The notes under the pieces: model-generated
Databases searched by the model: none
Told to the model about the DNA's origin: nothing
Seen by the model: only the letters and a program-made list of their open reading frames with translations
Made by a program: the position numbers and the translations under genes
DNA from: Lepisosteus oculatus
Taxonomy: Eukaryota; Chordata; Actinopteri; Semionotiformes; Lepisosteidae
Reading direction: 5' to 3'
DNA: 64,000 bases
Assembly (NCBI RefSeq): GCF_040954835.1
Contig: NC_090704.1
Coordinates: 43,032,979-43,096,978, forward strand
In this document: piece after piece, positions 51,301-62,000 of the stretch
How positions within the stretch are numbered: the stretch's first letter is position 1
How the letters are laid out: every line of letters begins with the position of its first letter

Positions 51301-53867
51301 TTTTTTTAAAAAAAACTGTTAAGCATAGACAACAAAAAATAGCAATAAAACCTTTTGATTAATTTTATTTTCAGATTTATTTTGACTTTCAAAAAAATCA
51401 TTGCCATTGTTTGAAGCCACTGCTGATCGACTCTTTGGTACTTTTTTACCAGCTTTTTCTCAGGGAGAAAATCACCACCAGGAGTTAAACCACGCCACAG
51501 CTTTATCTGATAAGCTCAGTCTGAAGTCTCTGGTCTGGCTGAACATGTTGGGTTTGAAATACTTTGATTTATGCTTGAATTAAGACTATCAAATTTGTTT
51601 TTCTTTAAGGTAGACGGTTCTCCAATCCCAGACCATAATGAAAATAATGTTTGTATGTTTTCAGTCTGATGTAGAATGTGAGTCTTGTTTTATGGCTCCC
51701 TAGATACAACGTTATCAAATTTGAAATAAAAATCCTAGTAGATTGTTAATGGACCATAAAATCTGTCCTCTTAACCCAGAAGAGCCATTTTGGTTTCTCT
51801 GAATCTGTCAGTCTGATGTTTACTTTATTGCATCTCTAAGGAGTGTGAGATGCTAAACAGAGTTGTGCATACAGAAACTGCAAGTTTCAAGCTACAATTT
51901 TTCCAAACTTCCAAAGTGCAATAATTTCTCAAGCTTTGGATCATAAAATAATACCATATTAGGGCATCATTTTGTTTGGAGAAATGCTTTTGTTATACCA
52001 TTTCCAAACTAATGGAGAAATACTAAAATATAGTATCTCTGCTTTGTTCAAATATTTTCACACTGGTTTTAGGACTCTTAAGGTTGCACAAGCAAAATAG
52101 AAAAGGAACAGCGTTTTAGCCTTAACTGTTTCATACAGAGTGTTCTAGGAAATCATCACCTCTCCTTCTTTCATTTGGGTTTTCTGTTGTGAGAAATGGC
52201 TGGGGCCTTTTGAAAAAAAGTAATATAACTTGAACAAAGATCAATGTAATTGATATAAAGAAGAGAGAACTAACATGTTAGCTACAACCAAAATGCAATG
52301 ACAAGAGCTCCTTCTACCATAAGGCTCTGCCAGTTAAGCTTGAGGAAACTATTGATTAGGCTGCCTAGGACTGAAGGACATGAATGTAACCAGATACTGT
52401 ACCTATGTCCCCAGCCTACCTCTCATTTGATGATACCATGATACCATCTCATTTGATGAGGGTTCTGGGGTGTCTGTCAAATGTATGGTCACTAACGAGA
52501 CTCTAAGATTCTTACCTGCTCACAGCCTCCTTAGGAGGATTTAAGCTTGTTTTCCTTTTTAAAATGAAGAAATGTAGATAGTAGTCAGGGCTTCAGGGTT
52601 TATTTCACTAATCCTCAATAAAATAAAAAAGTACAGCTGGGTTCAATGTAAAAGAAAGAAAGCCCTTTTGACACAAAACACAGAATTGCTTTTCAGGGCC
52701 ACTGTGGGTGAGATGTAAACAGTTTAATTGAATTCTGTGTCAAGAGTTTCCAACGGTTATCTGAGTGTTTTTTGACACTCAATTGCTCAAGGAAAATGCA
52801 GACTTACATCCAGATACTACTTAACAGTGCATATAGTGTTTGTACTAAAAAATCCCCTTGGGAAATATACTCATCTTACCTTGTACTAATGGTAATTTGT
52901 ATGCAATAACTACTACATGCGACTACTACATGAGGCAAGTCATCAGAAAATAATTGATAAATAGTTTTTTAATGTGTATTAGTGAATTCACAACCATTTC
53001 CCAATTAAATATTACCTTAAATCAGAATTCACTTTGTATTTAATTGTATAGGTATGTGTATTGTAAAGTATGTGGTATGGACATGTAGCAGGTCCAATTT
53101 CAGAAAAAATGTTTTACTGAAACTCAATAACTATTAAAAACTTAAGCCAGGTATGTATTGTTGAAGGGATTTTCTCAAAAGAATACAGGAAAGGGGAACA
53201 AATGGTGACATAGCACAATATCAAAGCAATTATTTTTTATTGTAATCCATAGGCATGAAAAAATCCTTTAATGAAGTTTCATATCCAAATATTTAGAATA
53301 AAATAGTCACCTATAAAATGGTATAATCTGAAGGAAAGTTATCTCAAGAACACTTTTGGTTTCTGTCATTATGCTATTCCTTGGAGAGTTCTTACTGAGA
53401 ATGTGTTTTTAGAGTTCATAGTTTTGTTAAAAAGAGTGCTTGGCTCTTTTCCATCCTTTTTAGTACGCACTGAGCTGCAAATGAGTCAATTCTGATTCTT
53501 AACAGACGCTGAGAAAGCCGTGGAATGAGGAATTAGGAGAGACAGAGAGTAGATGGATGTGTACAAACGTTTAAAAAATGAAAAAATATATGTGAGGTGT
53601 TGAGAGAAAGACAAACACGCCAGCTTGATTTACCATACAGTATGTCTGTTTCTTACTCCTAGCAGATACATATTGTTTGACTTGAGAGTATCACCAACCC
53701 CTGATATCATCAAAGAGCTCACCATTTTTAGAAAGTAACAGATTTCTGTACAGATATACAGTATAAATAAAATAACCAAACTATTATTTGGAAATATAAT
53801 ACTGAAAATATTGAGAATTTAACCAGGTCAACTGAGAATACATTCTAATTTACAATGATATCTTGAA
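48336..53867. other. Intergenic, no gene recognised
   Basis: Over 5 kb of AT-rich sequence without supported genes or complete repeats. A small duplication of tctcatttgatga occurs at about 52,420-52,458. Confidence 0.6.
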
Positions 53868-54005
53868 GACATTTATACAGCAGAGGGTATTTACAAGAGC
53901 AGCTTAAGTGAAGTACTTTGCACAAGGGTACAACAGTCCTGATGTTCTTCCTGAGTCCTAGGCTCAGAGTTCATAGCCCTAACCACTACTCCACACTACT
54001 GCCTA
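53868..54005 (-). mobile_element. tRNA-derived SINE (V-SINE-like) fragment
   Basis: Read on the minus strand: an A-box-like head (gtgtggagtagtggttaggg), gaactctgagcc, then the core tgtacccttgtgcaaagtac followed by ttcacttaagctgctcttgt and ctgtataaatgtc. This core is shared by V-SINE-type elements of fish. The B box is degraded. It is a different family from the 14.6/26.4/61.65-kb SINE. Confidence 0.65.
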
Positions 54006-55479
54006 GGTAACTGTTTCATTTCTTATGTGTCAGTGGTTACATAATGCAGCATATGTAAAAAATGCTAAATAAAAAATGACAAAACAGATGGTTCATAAAT
54101 ATAGAGTTTAAAATGTGATTTGAAATTGTTATTCACATGCTCTGTTTTCCTTTCTAAGCTATCCTCCTTAAGAGCCACATGGTCAGAGATGTAGCTTATT
54201 GAAAATACAATTTAGAGAGCAGGCTATTCCTTACTCTTGTTGATTATAATGCACATTTATAATCAACAAGATTATCATCAACAAGCTTTTTTATTTTCTG
54301 TACGTGGCTGTGGAACATCTCCTTTTAGATACAGCTGAAATAGCATGAAATGTGACACAGAAGGCACACAATGTGAGTGACATTTTTAGAAGCTGAACAT
54401 TGTGACACAGTACTGTCCTTCTATCCTTTAGGTCTTATTAAGAAGTGCATCTCTGAAGTTTATGTGAATTGGGCTAATCTTGCTAAATTTCAATCATCCA
54501 ATGACTGTCCTTTTATGACCAGAATAAATAGAACAGGGATCTCACTGTCATTTCTGTTTTCTTTTCTCTGTACTTGTATCAGCTTTGTCAGACTTTGACA
54601 CATGCCAGAGCAGAGCTCTGAAACAGTTTGATGGTGGGCTAATGTCTGAAGCTAGATTAACATTCTGGGACCTAAACATAACTTCTCTATTCGGAAAGCA
54701 GTCAAGAAAAACATTGGCCAAGGCCTCATCTTGTGTACCGCTGTGTACAGCAGCTATAAAACACTTTGAGCAAAGAAGTGGCACGGTCACATGAGAGTGG
54801 AAATTGTAAACGGAGCATAGCATTCTCTGCATATAAAATAATAATATTATGTCTTCCGAAAGCCAACAGTTCAGAGACTCTGTGTCCAAATAATCAGAAG
54901 ATTATAATATCACAAAGGTAAAAAATCAACAAAGAATACCAATATCTGAGTCTTTTTGCTGGATGTTGCTACTTTCCTGAGACTGAAGTAATGTTAACAG
55001 TTCTACCAATTAAAAATATGTTGAATTAAAACTCCAACATCTCATAACTACAACTAAAACTGTATGCTTTCCTTATAGCCAAGAATACAAAACAACATCG
55101 TCCAGATAAGAATCAGGTTGCACACTTATTGTGCATGCAGAAACCCACTTGAACACTCCAAGTCTTGGTTTCAGCATGGTCAGCCTCTCTTCCTAAAGCG
55201 TGTACTGTAAGCTGCTAATGAAAACACTCTCCCCAATTTAATACAAAAATGAGAGGAATGTGCCAGCTTTACATGTTACCACAGATCACAGCGTTCACTA
55301 TCAGTAGCTTATACTCTAAATGGTTGAGTGTAATTAAAACACCAACTGGAACATTTATCTTTTGGGACACAATATGTTTAAGTATTTCCAAGATTTTCTT
55401 TATTCGTATTTTTGATACTGTTTCGAACAGTTTCTATGCATACAACTTTTTTCCAATGACAATGATAACGTCGTTAAAG
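54006..55479. other. Intergenic, with a 14-bp hairpin
   Basis: Holds the inverted repeat at 54236-54270. Overlapping opposed frames at 54.55-54.89 kb have no recognised motif and are not called. Confidence 0.6.
54236..54270. repeat. Perfect 14-bp stem inverted repeat
   Basis: CTTGTTGATTATAA (54236-54249) pairs with TTATAATCAACAAG (54257-54270) across a 7-base loop. A partial third copy (atcatcaacaag) follows at 54274-54285. It could form an RNA or DNA hairpin; no function is evident and no U-tract makes it terminator-like in any known vertebrate sense. Confidence 0.8.
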
Positions 55480-56850
55480 ACTTGAACCTATCGCAACTCC
55501 CGATATATCACAGCCCGTGTTTGTCTGATTTGTTTTTGTTTGTCTGATATTACGATTGAGTAAAAAGGGGCGGGGGGTCTAATTTACCTCACGTGTTTGG
55601 CATTAAACTTCGAGTAGCTAAAAAGAAAGCTCTGGGTATCACTTGGCGATCTAGTACATTTTAATATGGTTCGTCTCTTGTTAAAAAGATAGCAGAAAAC
55701 GGAAGAAAATTTCAAAAACGGGTAAGGTTAGAACAAATCAGTTATTTTGAACCCTGCGCTTGAGCAATTATGATGACATGTATGTTTCTACAGTAAGTGT
55801 ACACGTTAAGTGAAGGAAAATTATCTAAAAACGGGGTGGTCTTCATCAATAAAGATTATCTGTGCTCCAAAAGCTGTTCTTCTGTACTGTATGCCCGGTT
55901 TTCAGCTTTCTCTTCGGAATGGGAACATGAGGGGTGGGAAGCTTTTATTGCACAGACCCTATACTCCTCGTATAGTAACATCTGTAAGGAGATAAATACT
56001 GTGCCACATACGTGCCTTTTCCTACCCTTATAATGTTAAAAACACCTGTTTTGTAATATAAGTGTACAGTATATGCGATGTGTATAGTGCAGCAAAATCA
56101 GAACAAAAGCCCTCTTCTTATCGTAGTTTGCTAAATGCTACAATTTTGTAGCAAAGGCTTTAGGCTTCACAGTATTGATGGAGTCAGAAAAATCTCGAAT
56201 TCTGTGGCTAATTATCCCAGAGTCTGCCGATTCTGTAAAGTTTTGTCTATTGATTTTTACAGTTAAAAATGAGCGTCTTGGCTTTCTGGAATAACACAGT
56301 GCTCCGTTTGTCATGTCATTGCAATTTGAGCCAATACACGAAAACGTGACGCACACAAACGCACCAATTATTTCAACAGACCTTCAACGCTAAGCGAGCA
56401 CGAATACCTGTTTTTATTTCGCGTGAACTCAGCTAAACTGGAGTGGGTGTGTTGCGAGACGAGACGATAAATTAAACTTTTGTTTTCTCTTATTTAAAAT
56501 ACTCTTTACTTCGCCAAGGTTTGAAGGCAAATCCGTGACAACTACTGGCAAAGCTTTGTACAATTGATTTTTTTTCTTCATTATGCTGTACCTTTCGTGC
56601 AAAGCTTCGATCCAGCTAGAATATTTTTTTAAAAGCTATTTCAGTCTTGTTTTTAACACCTGTTGATTATTTTCAGATATTGATAAAATCTTCCTAAATT
56701 GAAGGGTAATTAGTAACGTGCTGATATTTTCCAAAACCGTGAAGATTGCATTATTTGCGAAAGAACCTCCGGAACCTCTGTTTTATCCGCTGTAAATGCA
56801 CACGAAGGACGTGTGTTACATCTTTAAAACGTTTCATAAAGAGCTTTTCA
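55480..56850. promoter_or_regulatory. AT-rich but CpG-retaining patch (possible hypomethylated regulatory region)
   Basis: CpG occurs at roughly four per 100 bp by eye count, close to the expectation for the local base composition, whereas neighbouring kilobases have about a quarter of that. Dense stretches include 56,330-56,470 (acacgaaaacgtgacgcac, tttcgcgtgaac, gcgagacgagacgat). No open reading frame here is convincing; the longest (55797-56033) is unrecognised. CpG retention in a methylated vertebrate genome suggests a promoter or enhancer. Confidence 0.35.
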
Positions 56851-57974
56851 AAACCCAGTAGAGATTTGACTTGAGAAACAAAAGTGGTTCAATACTGGCA
56901 AACCCTACCATAGAAATCTCTACATTGATGTTGTTTTGATTCTATGTAATAAGCCATTACAGACTGTTAGTAGTGGTGAAGCCATTACACCGGTTATTAC
57001 TTTACAATTAGCCTCACTGAAAGGAAAATATTTGTTTTCCACCATTAAAAAAATAGTTTTGATCTATATATTGTTCTGTGTAGTTTCCTACACAGTTTCC
57101 TGTTTTATCAGATGAGAAGTCATTTTTATGTTGATATGCTGAATATTGCACCTTTTACTGATCTGCATGTTAAAAATGTCTTAGAAGTTGAGATGCACAT
57201 CCGTAAAGAAACAGAGATATAGCCATTTAAATTCTGCTGAATGTAAGAAGACAACATTTCAGAATTTTCAAACCACATGCAGCTTTCTGATCTATACAAA
57301 AAAAATAAATAAACCTTGCTTACCAACAAGTGTTTTTTCTAAAAAATAAGAACCATAGAAGCCGCCTCTTTTATCAAACCCAGCAGCTTGTTTTTTACCC
57401 CTATGCTCTTGTGTGACTGCATCTCTCCCCAAGAGATGGGCCCATCTGTTACTCAAGGCTGGGCTACAGTATGGAGCTTTCAGATGGCTTTTTGACGTCT
57501 TTGATTTTCTTTTCCCTGCAATGGAAAAGCATCTCAGAATAAATAAGACTCCTGCAAAACAAAGGCTTGGAAAAAGACAGGAAAGAAAATGAATATGCAT
57601 GTGGACTATTGCACACATTTGTAATTATGAATACATGACAGTGAGGTCGATTTACTGTGTCTATAAGGTCACGTATTGTGAGAAAGGGTACTTCTGTCTC
57701 TTTTATCTCTAGTTTCCAAGTTGCAGTTTCCATAAGCAAAGTGATGCACTGGGATATTGAGAGTTAATAATGAAGAAGTTCAAGTACTTCTTCAGGGTGA
57801 ATAACATGATTGCATGTCAGGCTACTTGTTTTTCTGGGAATGCTGGAACTTGTGTTGAACACGATTCCATAGGAAAAGTATTGGCTGATCATTATATTGT
57901 GGTTATGAAGCACAGCAATCTCTGATTTGTGGGCTAAGCAAGACACTATTTCAAGCCTTGCTTTTAACCAAAAG
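56851..57974. other. Intergenic, no gene recognised
   Basis: No coding exon or repeat ends were identified. Two minus-strand frames (57292-57618 and 57464-57739) overlap in different phases and look random. Confidence 0.6.
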
Positions 57975-58120
57975 AACAAGTAAAGATTTATTCCATGCTG
58001 AAAAGAAAAGAAAAGAGACACAATGTGTAGGCTGTGGAGCCTTGTACAGCTGAGGTTATCAGAAGCGTTATCAAGCGCTTTGAGTGGAGTGTCCAGAAAA
58101 GCGCTATATAAGTGTAAGCA

Positions 58121-58156
<36 letters not shown>

Positions 58157-58236
58157 CACAAAGGCTTCATACCTGAAGAAGGCTCCACAGTCGGAACATG
58201 CTTCTTTTCACCTCTTTTCAGCAAGGAATAAACCTT
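57975..58236 (+). mobile_element. Third Penelope-like terminal-repeat copy, inverted arms split by an LINE-type tail
   Basis: The left arm (about 57975-58054) reads tttattccatgctgaaaaga and later ggctgtggagcctt. The right arm (about 58171-58236) reads acctgaagaaggctccaca, then ttttcagcaaggaataaacc. The arms are inverted and diverged copies of the 7.4-kb arm sequence. Between them lies a piece resembling a LINE 3' tail. The copy is older than the 7.4-kb one, judged by its mismatches. Confidence 0.6.
58060..58155 (+). mobile_element. L2/CR1-type LINE (or LINE-tailed SINE) 3' tail with (ATT)n
   Basis: Contains aagcgctttgagtgg, then aaaagcgctatataagtg, then about eleven ATT units. This is the usual 3' end of fish L2-like elements and of SINEs that share their tail. 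It sits between the two arms of the 58-kb terminal repeat, which suggests a nested insertion. Confidence 0.6.
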
Positions 58237-61200
58237 GACTGTCGCAGCTCCCTACTTGGTTTTAACCAGCTACTTAGTTTATAAGTTAATTAAGGGATAC
58301 AATCACAACTTTAATTCACAATGAATTTCATTCTTTCATTCTGCTACTATCACACTTTTTAAAATTATATTTAGATTTTTTTACAGAATTGAATCGAGGG
58401 CAGTGGAAACACTTAGAAATACTGGTTTAGTTGTTGAAAGTTTTCTTAATGAGTAGCTAACATTAGTCTAGGCACACTGTGTCTGTGTGCAGTGTTGCCT
58501 GTAATTATAGTTATATTAATATTCATAATTATAATTCCTATAATTATAGGAAGAGTAATGATAGATTCTTAATGGTACTGAAATTTTAACATACTGTAGT
58601 ACCATTCCCCACATTATATTGTCTTTAAAATGCAATGTGCAGTCATTTGGGTATATGTTAAACTATACCAATAGATGATATACTGTATTACATAATGCCA
58701 TATTCCATTGTTTTGCCTTTAATACACAAGGAGTGTGTTTTTTTAAATCGGTAAGTAATGGCATAGCTTTTAAAGGTATTTCAAAATATTACTCATCCTC
58801 CTGCAATTAAAGCCCCCCTAGCTACAGCTTCACCTGTGCTGAAAGAGCTTTGTGGACATTGTTTTTCTCCTCTCTGGCCTTTCATTAAGAAGTTCTCGTC
58901 AGCAGTGGCAAAGATAAGCACACAAACACATGAATGTAAGACAAAAGTGTTTTTCAGGTATCATACAGGCAGAAAAGGCTCTAAGAAAACAATTTAACAG
59001 TAGCTCTGTTAATAATTGTATACCCTCATGGAGTACTGAAATCCATAAAGATAGCAGATGGGAATGAGGATTGTGATATAGACACATATTTCTAATTAGC
59101 CAAAGTAAAATTCCAAAATGAAAAGGTGGAATTTCAGTGCCTTTCTTGACCTTCTTTCATGTAGCTACAATGTGACAGTTTTCATACTAGTGACTAGTGA
59201 CCATTGGCTGGTGCACTATCCACTTGTGATCTACAAAAGTGTCAGGAAGATAATATTTTGTATTTGTCCAGCAATCACAACCTTGTTTTTGGTTTTTGTG
59301 TGCATTGAAAGTTTGCAATGAGATTGCATTCACAGGTGCACCTCCTTAATATATATATATATTAAAAAATAAGATTAAACAGACGTGCTATCTATGTTTG
59401 AGAACCCCAAGACTGGCAGTATGTGTCGTGAAATATTAGGTTTTTTCAGTTGTATGTGTCTGGGAAGAGCTACACGTTAGAATGAAATAGGGCAATTAAC
59501 CTAATTTAATGGATTGACAATGCACAACACAATATTTTACAGTTGATGGAAAATGAAAAATGTGACTCCTTCTGCTTAAACACAATTTTATTCTTGCACT
59601 GGGGTCTACTTAGACAAAGCACACAGTCTCAGTAATTGCTCTTCCCTTCACAAAGTATAATTGCCTATACGTTTTCATGCGTAGTATTATACCATAGTTA
59701 TAGCAAGTGAATCATTATTATTAATAAATTTTGAATCCTCATGTGGTGTAAGGTTATAGCAGGAGCTGACAGGGAATATTATTATTTTATTAGGATTATT
59801 TTTCATCAAAATAATTTTTCATCCTGAAGTGACATTATTGCTAATTAGAAAATTGTATCCCTTTTATAACATGTACAAAATAACATTTTTTTCCCTCTGT
59901 GATGGTTGTATGCTTTCTTAATGTTCAGACAGAAAAAAAGAACATTGCAATATAATTTATACCACGAAGTGCAATAACTGTTGGTGGATTAGATTTCATT
60001 GGAAAAAGATAAGTTTCTTTGGATAGTATTAGCATATGATATGCCAGTATAGATTAATAACTGATAGAGACACTGATTATTGTCTGTGCAACTAGAAAAA
60101 TATTGTGCTGACGTTTTTTTCCAAAGTAACAAACATTTGTGGATGTGAAATATTAGGCTGGAACTGAAATTAACTGATTTTTAAAATATTATTGGCAGAG
60201 CAAACTGACATATTAAAAGCAATCAGCATTTTTAATTGAAGAAGGAGCAAAGCTAATGGTCCTATAGTAGGACATAATACATAATTTTGGTACTCCATAC
60301 CTGATGCATTTAAGGTTTAGAGGCATTGACAAATAAAATGTTATAATTGAACGTTTATTAGAACTGGAAATTTTATTTCTTAATCACTTAGTCACTTAGA
60401 AATACAGGTGTAATGCCTTATCTTGGTTCTCTCTGGTTTTAATTGCTGAGATGGCATACTTTATTAGTATCAGACAGCTGATGAGTATAGCCTGCGGAGA
60501 ACTTCCCAGCACCAGTCACAGAATCTGACAAACAGCAACAATGTTTCCATGACAATCGCTCACTCATTCCTGCTAATAAGAGCCAAGATCTCTTACCCAT
60601 GACCTTTTCAATTTTCTGTTCTCTCTACAAGTAATGTACATGCTCAAGGGCTCAGTTAGTTCATTTTTTAAAAGCAGTTGAATTTTAATTGCACCTCTTT
60701 GTACCCACTGTATGTGTAGCTTTCAATGCCTAAAGACATTGCTTCAAATTAAGATTTTTATGATCAGATGCTTTTCTGGCTACTAGAATTGCATTGATTT
60801 CATGAGGACATCAATTCCTTTTGCACTTTATCATTTTTAAAATGCTTACTTTATTGGTTAAACAGCATGCAGTATCTGAATAGATACTGGTACCTGGTAA
60901 TTCATTTTTTCCATTATCAATATTCTTTATACAAAATTTAGAAGAATAAAACTGAGAAAACTTGTCTAGTGCTTTTATAATAAGTGGAAGTACAGTAAGG
61001 TAGGTAAGATTTAGTTGATGAACTATAAATCCAAATGATTTTCTTTTAGCAGGAAGAATACATGATAAAATTAATAGGTGGCAAACAAATGGAAAAATTG
61101 TTGTCAGAACTGCTTACAGTTGTTTTTTTTTCATCTGGTTTACAACTAAAGGGGGTTTATAGGCAACCTTTAATGATCAGTGAGTGGAGGTCTGGAAAGC

Positions 61201-61647
61201 ATGTTAGCATCTCCTAATTAAGCAACGGATTAATCCATTAAATTAAATCATGCAGGTCCCAGCTGGAATGAAAACCCGAAAACATCATGGCTCTCCAGGG
61301 CTTGGGTTGCTAATCCCTGATTTAGAGCAGAAATACATGTTAAATAACCACATGAGTGTGCCTAGGAAGGAAAATGGGATGTTATTTTTGTTGAATTCAT
61401 TTATACCTGACATTTATTTTTCAGAAAGAATTATTTTAGTACAAAGGAACAAAAGACATGCGGGTATATTAAAATAAATTAAGAAAAATACGGTGAGGCA
61501 AGGCACAAAATAGTGGCCCAAAGAAACGTGTTTATCTGAAAAGTAAGATTTCAGGAGCTTTCTAATGGCAGTGGGGTGTTTATTGAAAGCACATTGCTAT
61601 CAATATAGGTAGCAGAAATGGATTGTTTACTGCTTTGAGTTGTTATT
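58237..61647. other. Intergenic, no gene recognised
   Basis: Very AT-rich and CpG-poor, with an (AT)n run at about 59,349-59,361 and the small palindrome cctataattatagg at about 58,537-58,550. No gene was seen. Confidence 0.6.
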
Positions 61648-61993
61648 TTTATCCACCCATCCATTTTCTAACTGCCCTATACAAAACAGAATTTTGCGGG
61701 ACAGCAAAACAGCTGGCGCTACCGGGACCTAACCTGGCAGGCAACAGGCGCAAGCCAGGGTGCACCCTGGGTGGGACGCCAGCCTATCGCAGGGCACGCA
61801 GACACAAACATGCACCCGCTGACACCAGGCCCAGTTTTCCCAGAAGCCAATTAACCTACCAGTATGTCTACCAGGACTGTGGGAGGAAACTGGAGCTCCA
61901 TGAAGAAACCCATGTGAACACACAGACTCAACTCAACAGCTAGCAACCCAGGCATCGAACCCATAATGGTAACCACTGCACCACCATGCCACC
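61648..61993 (-). mobile_element. tRNA-derived SINE, nearly full length, TSD TGTTATT
   Basis: On the minus strand: a tRNA-like head ending at 61993 (ggtggcatggtggtgcagtg, with a B-box-like gggttcgatgcc), a body with ctgtgggaggaaactgg and gggacgccagcctatcgc in + strand reading, and a 3' end whose complement is atccacccatccattttct. The flanking direct repeat TGTTATT occurs at 61641-61647 and 61994-62000. This is the best-preserved SINE in the window. The reading frames across it are not genes. Confidence 0.8.
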
Positions 61994-62000
61994 TGTTATT

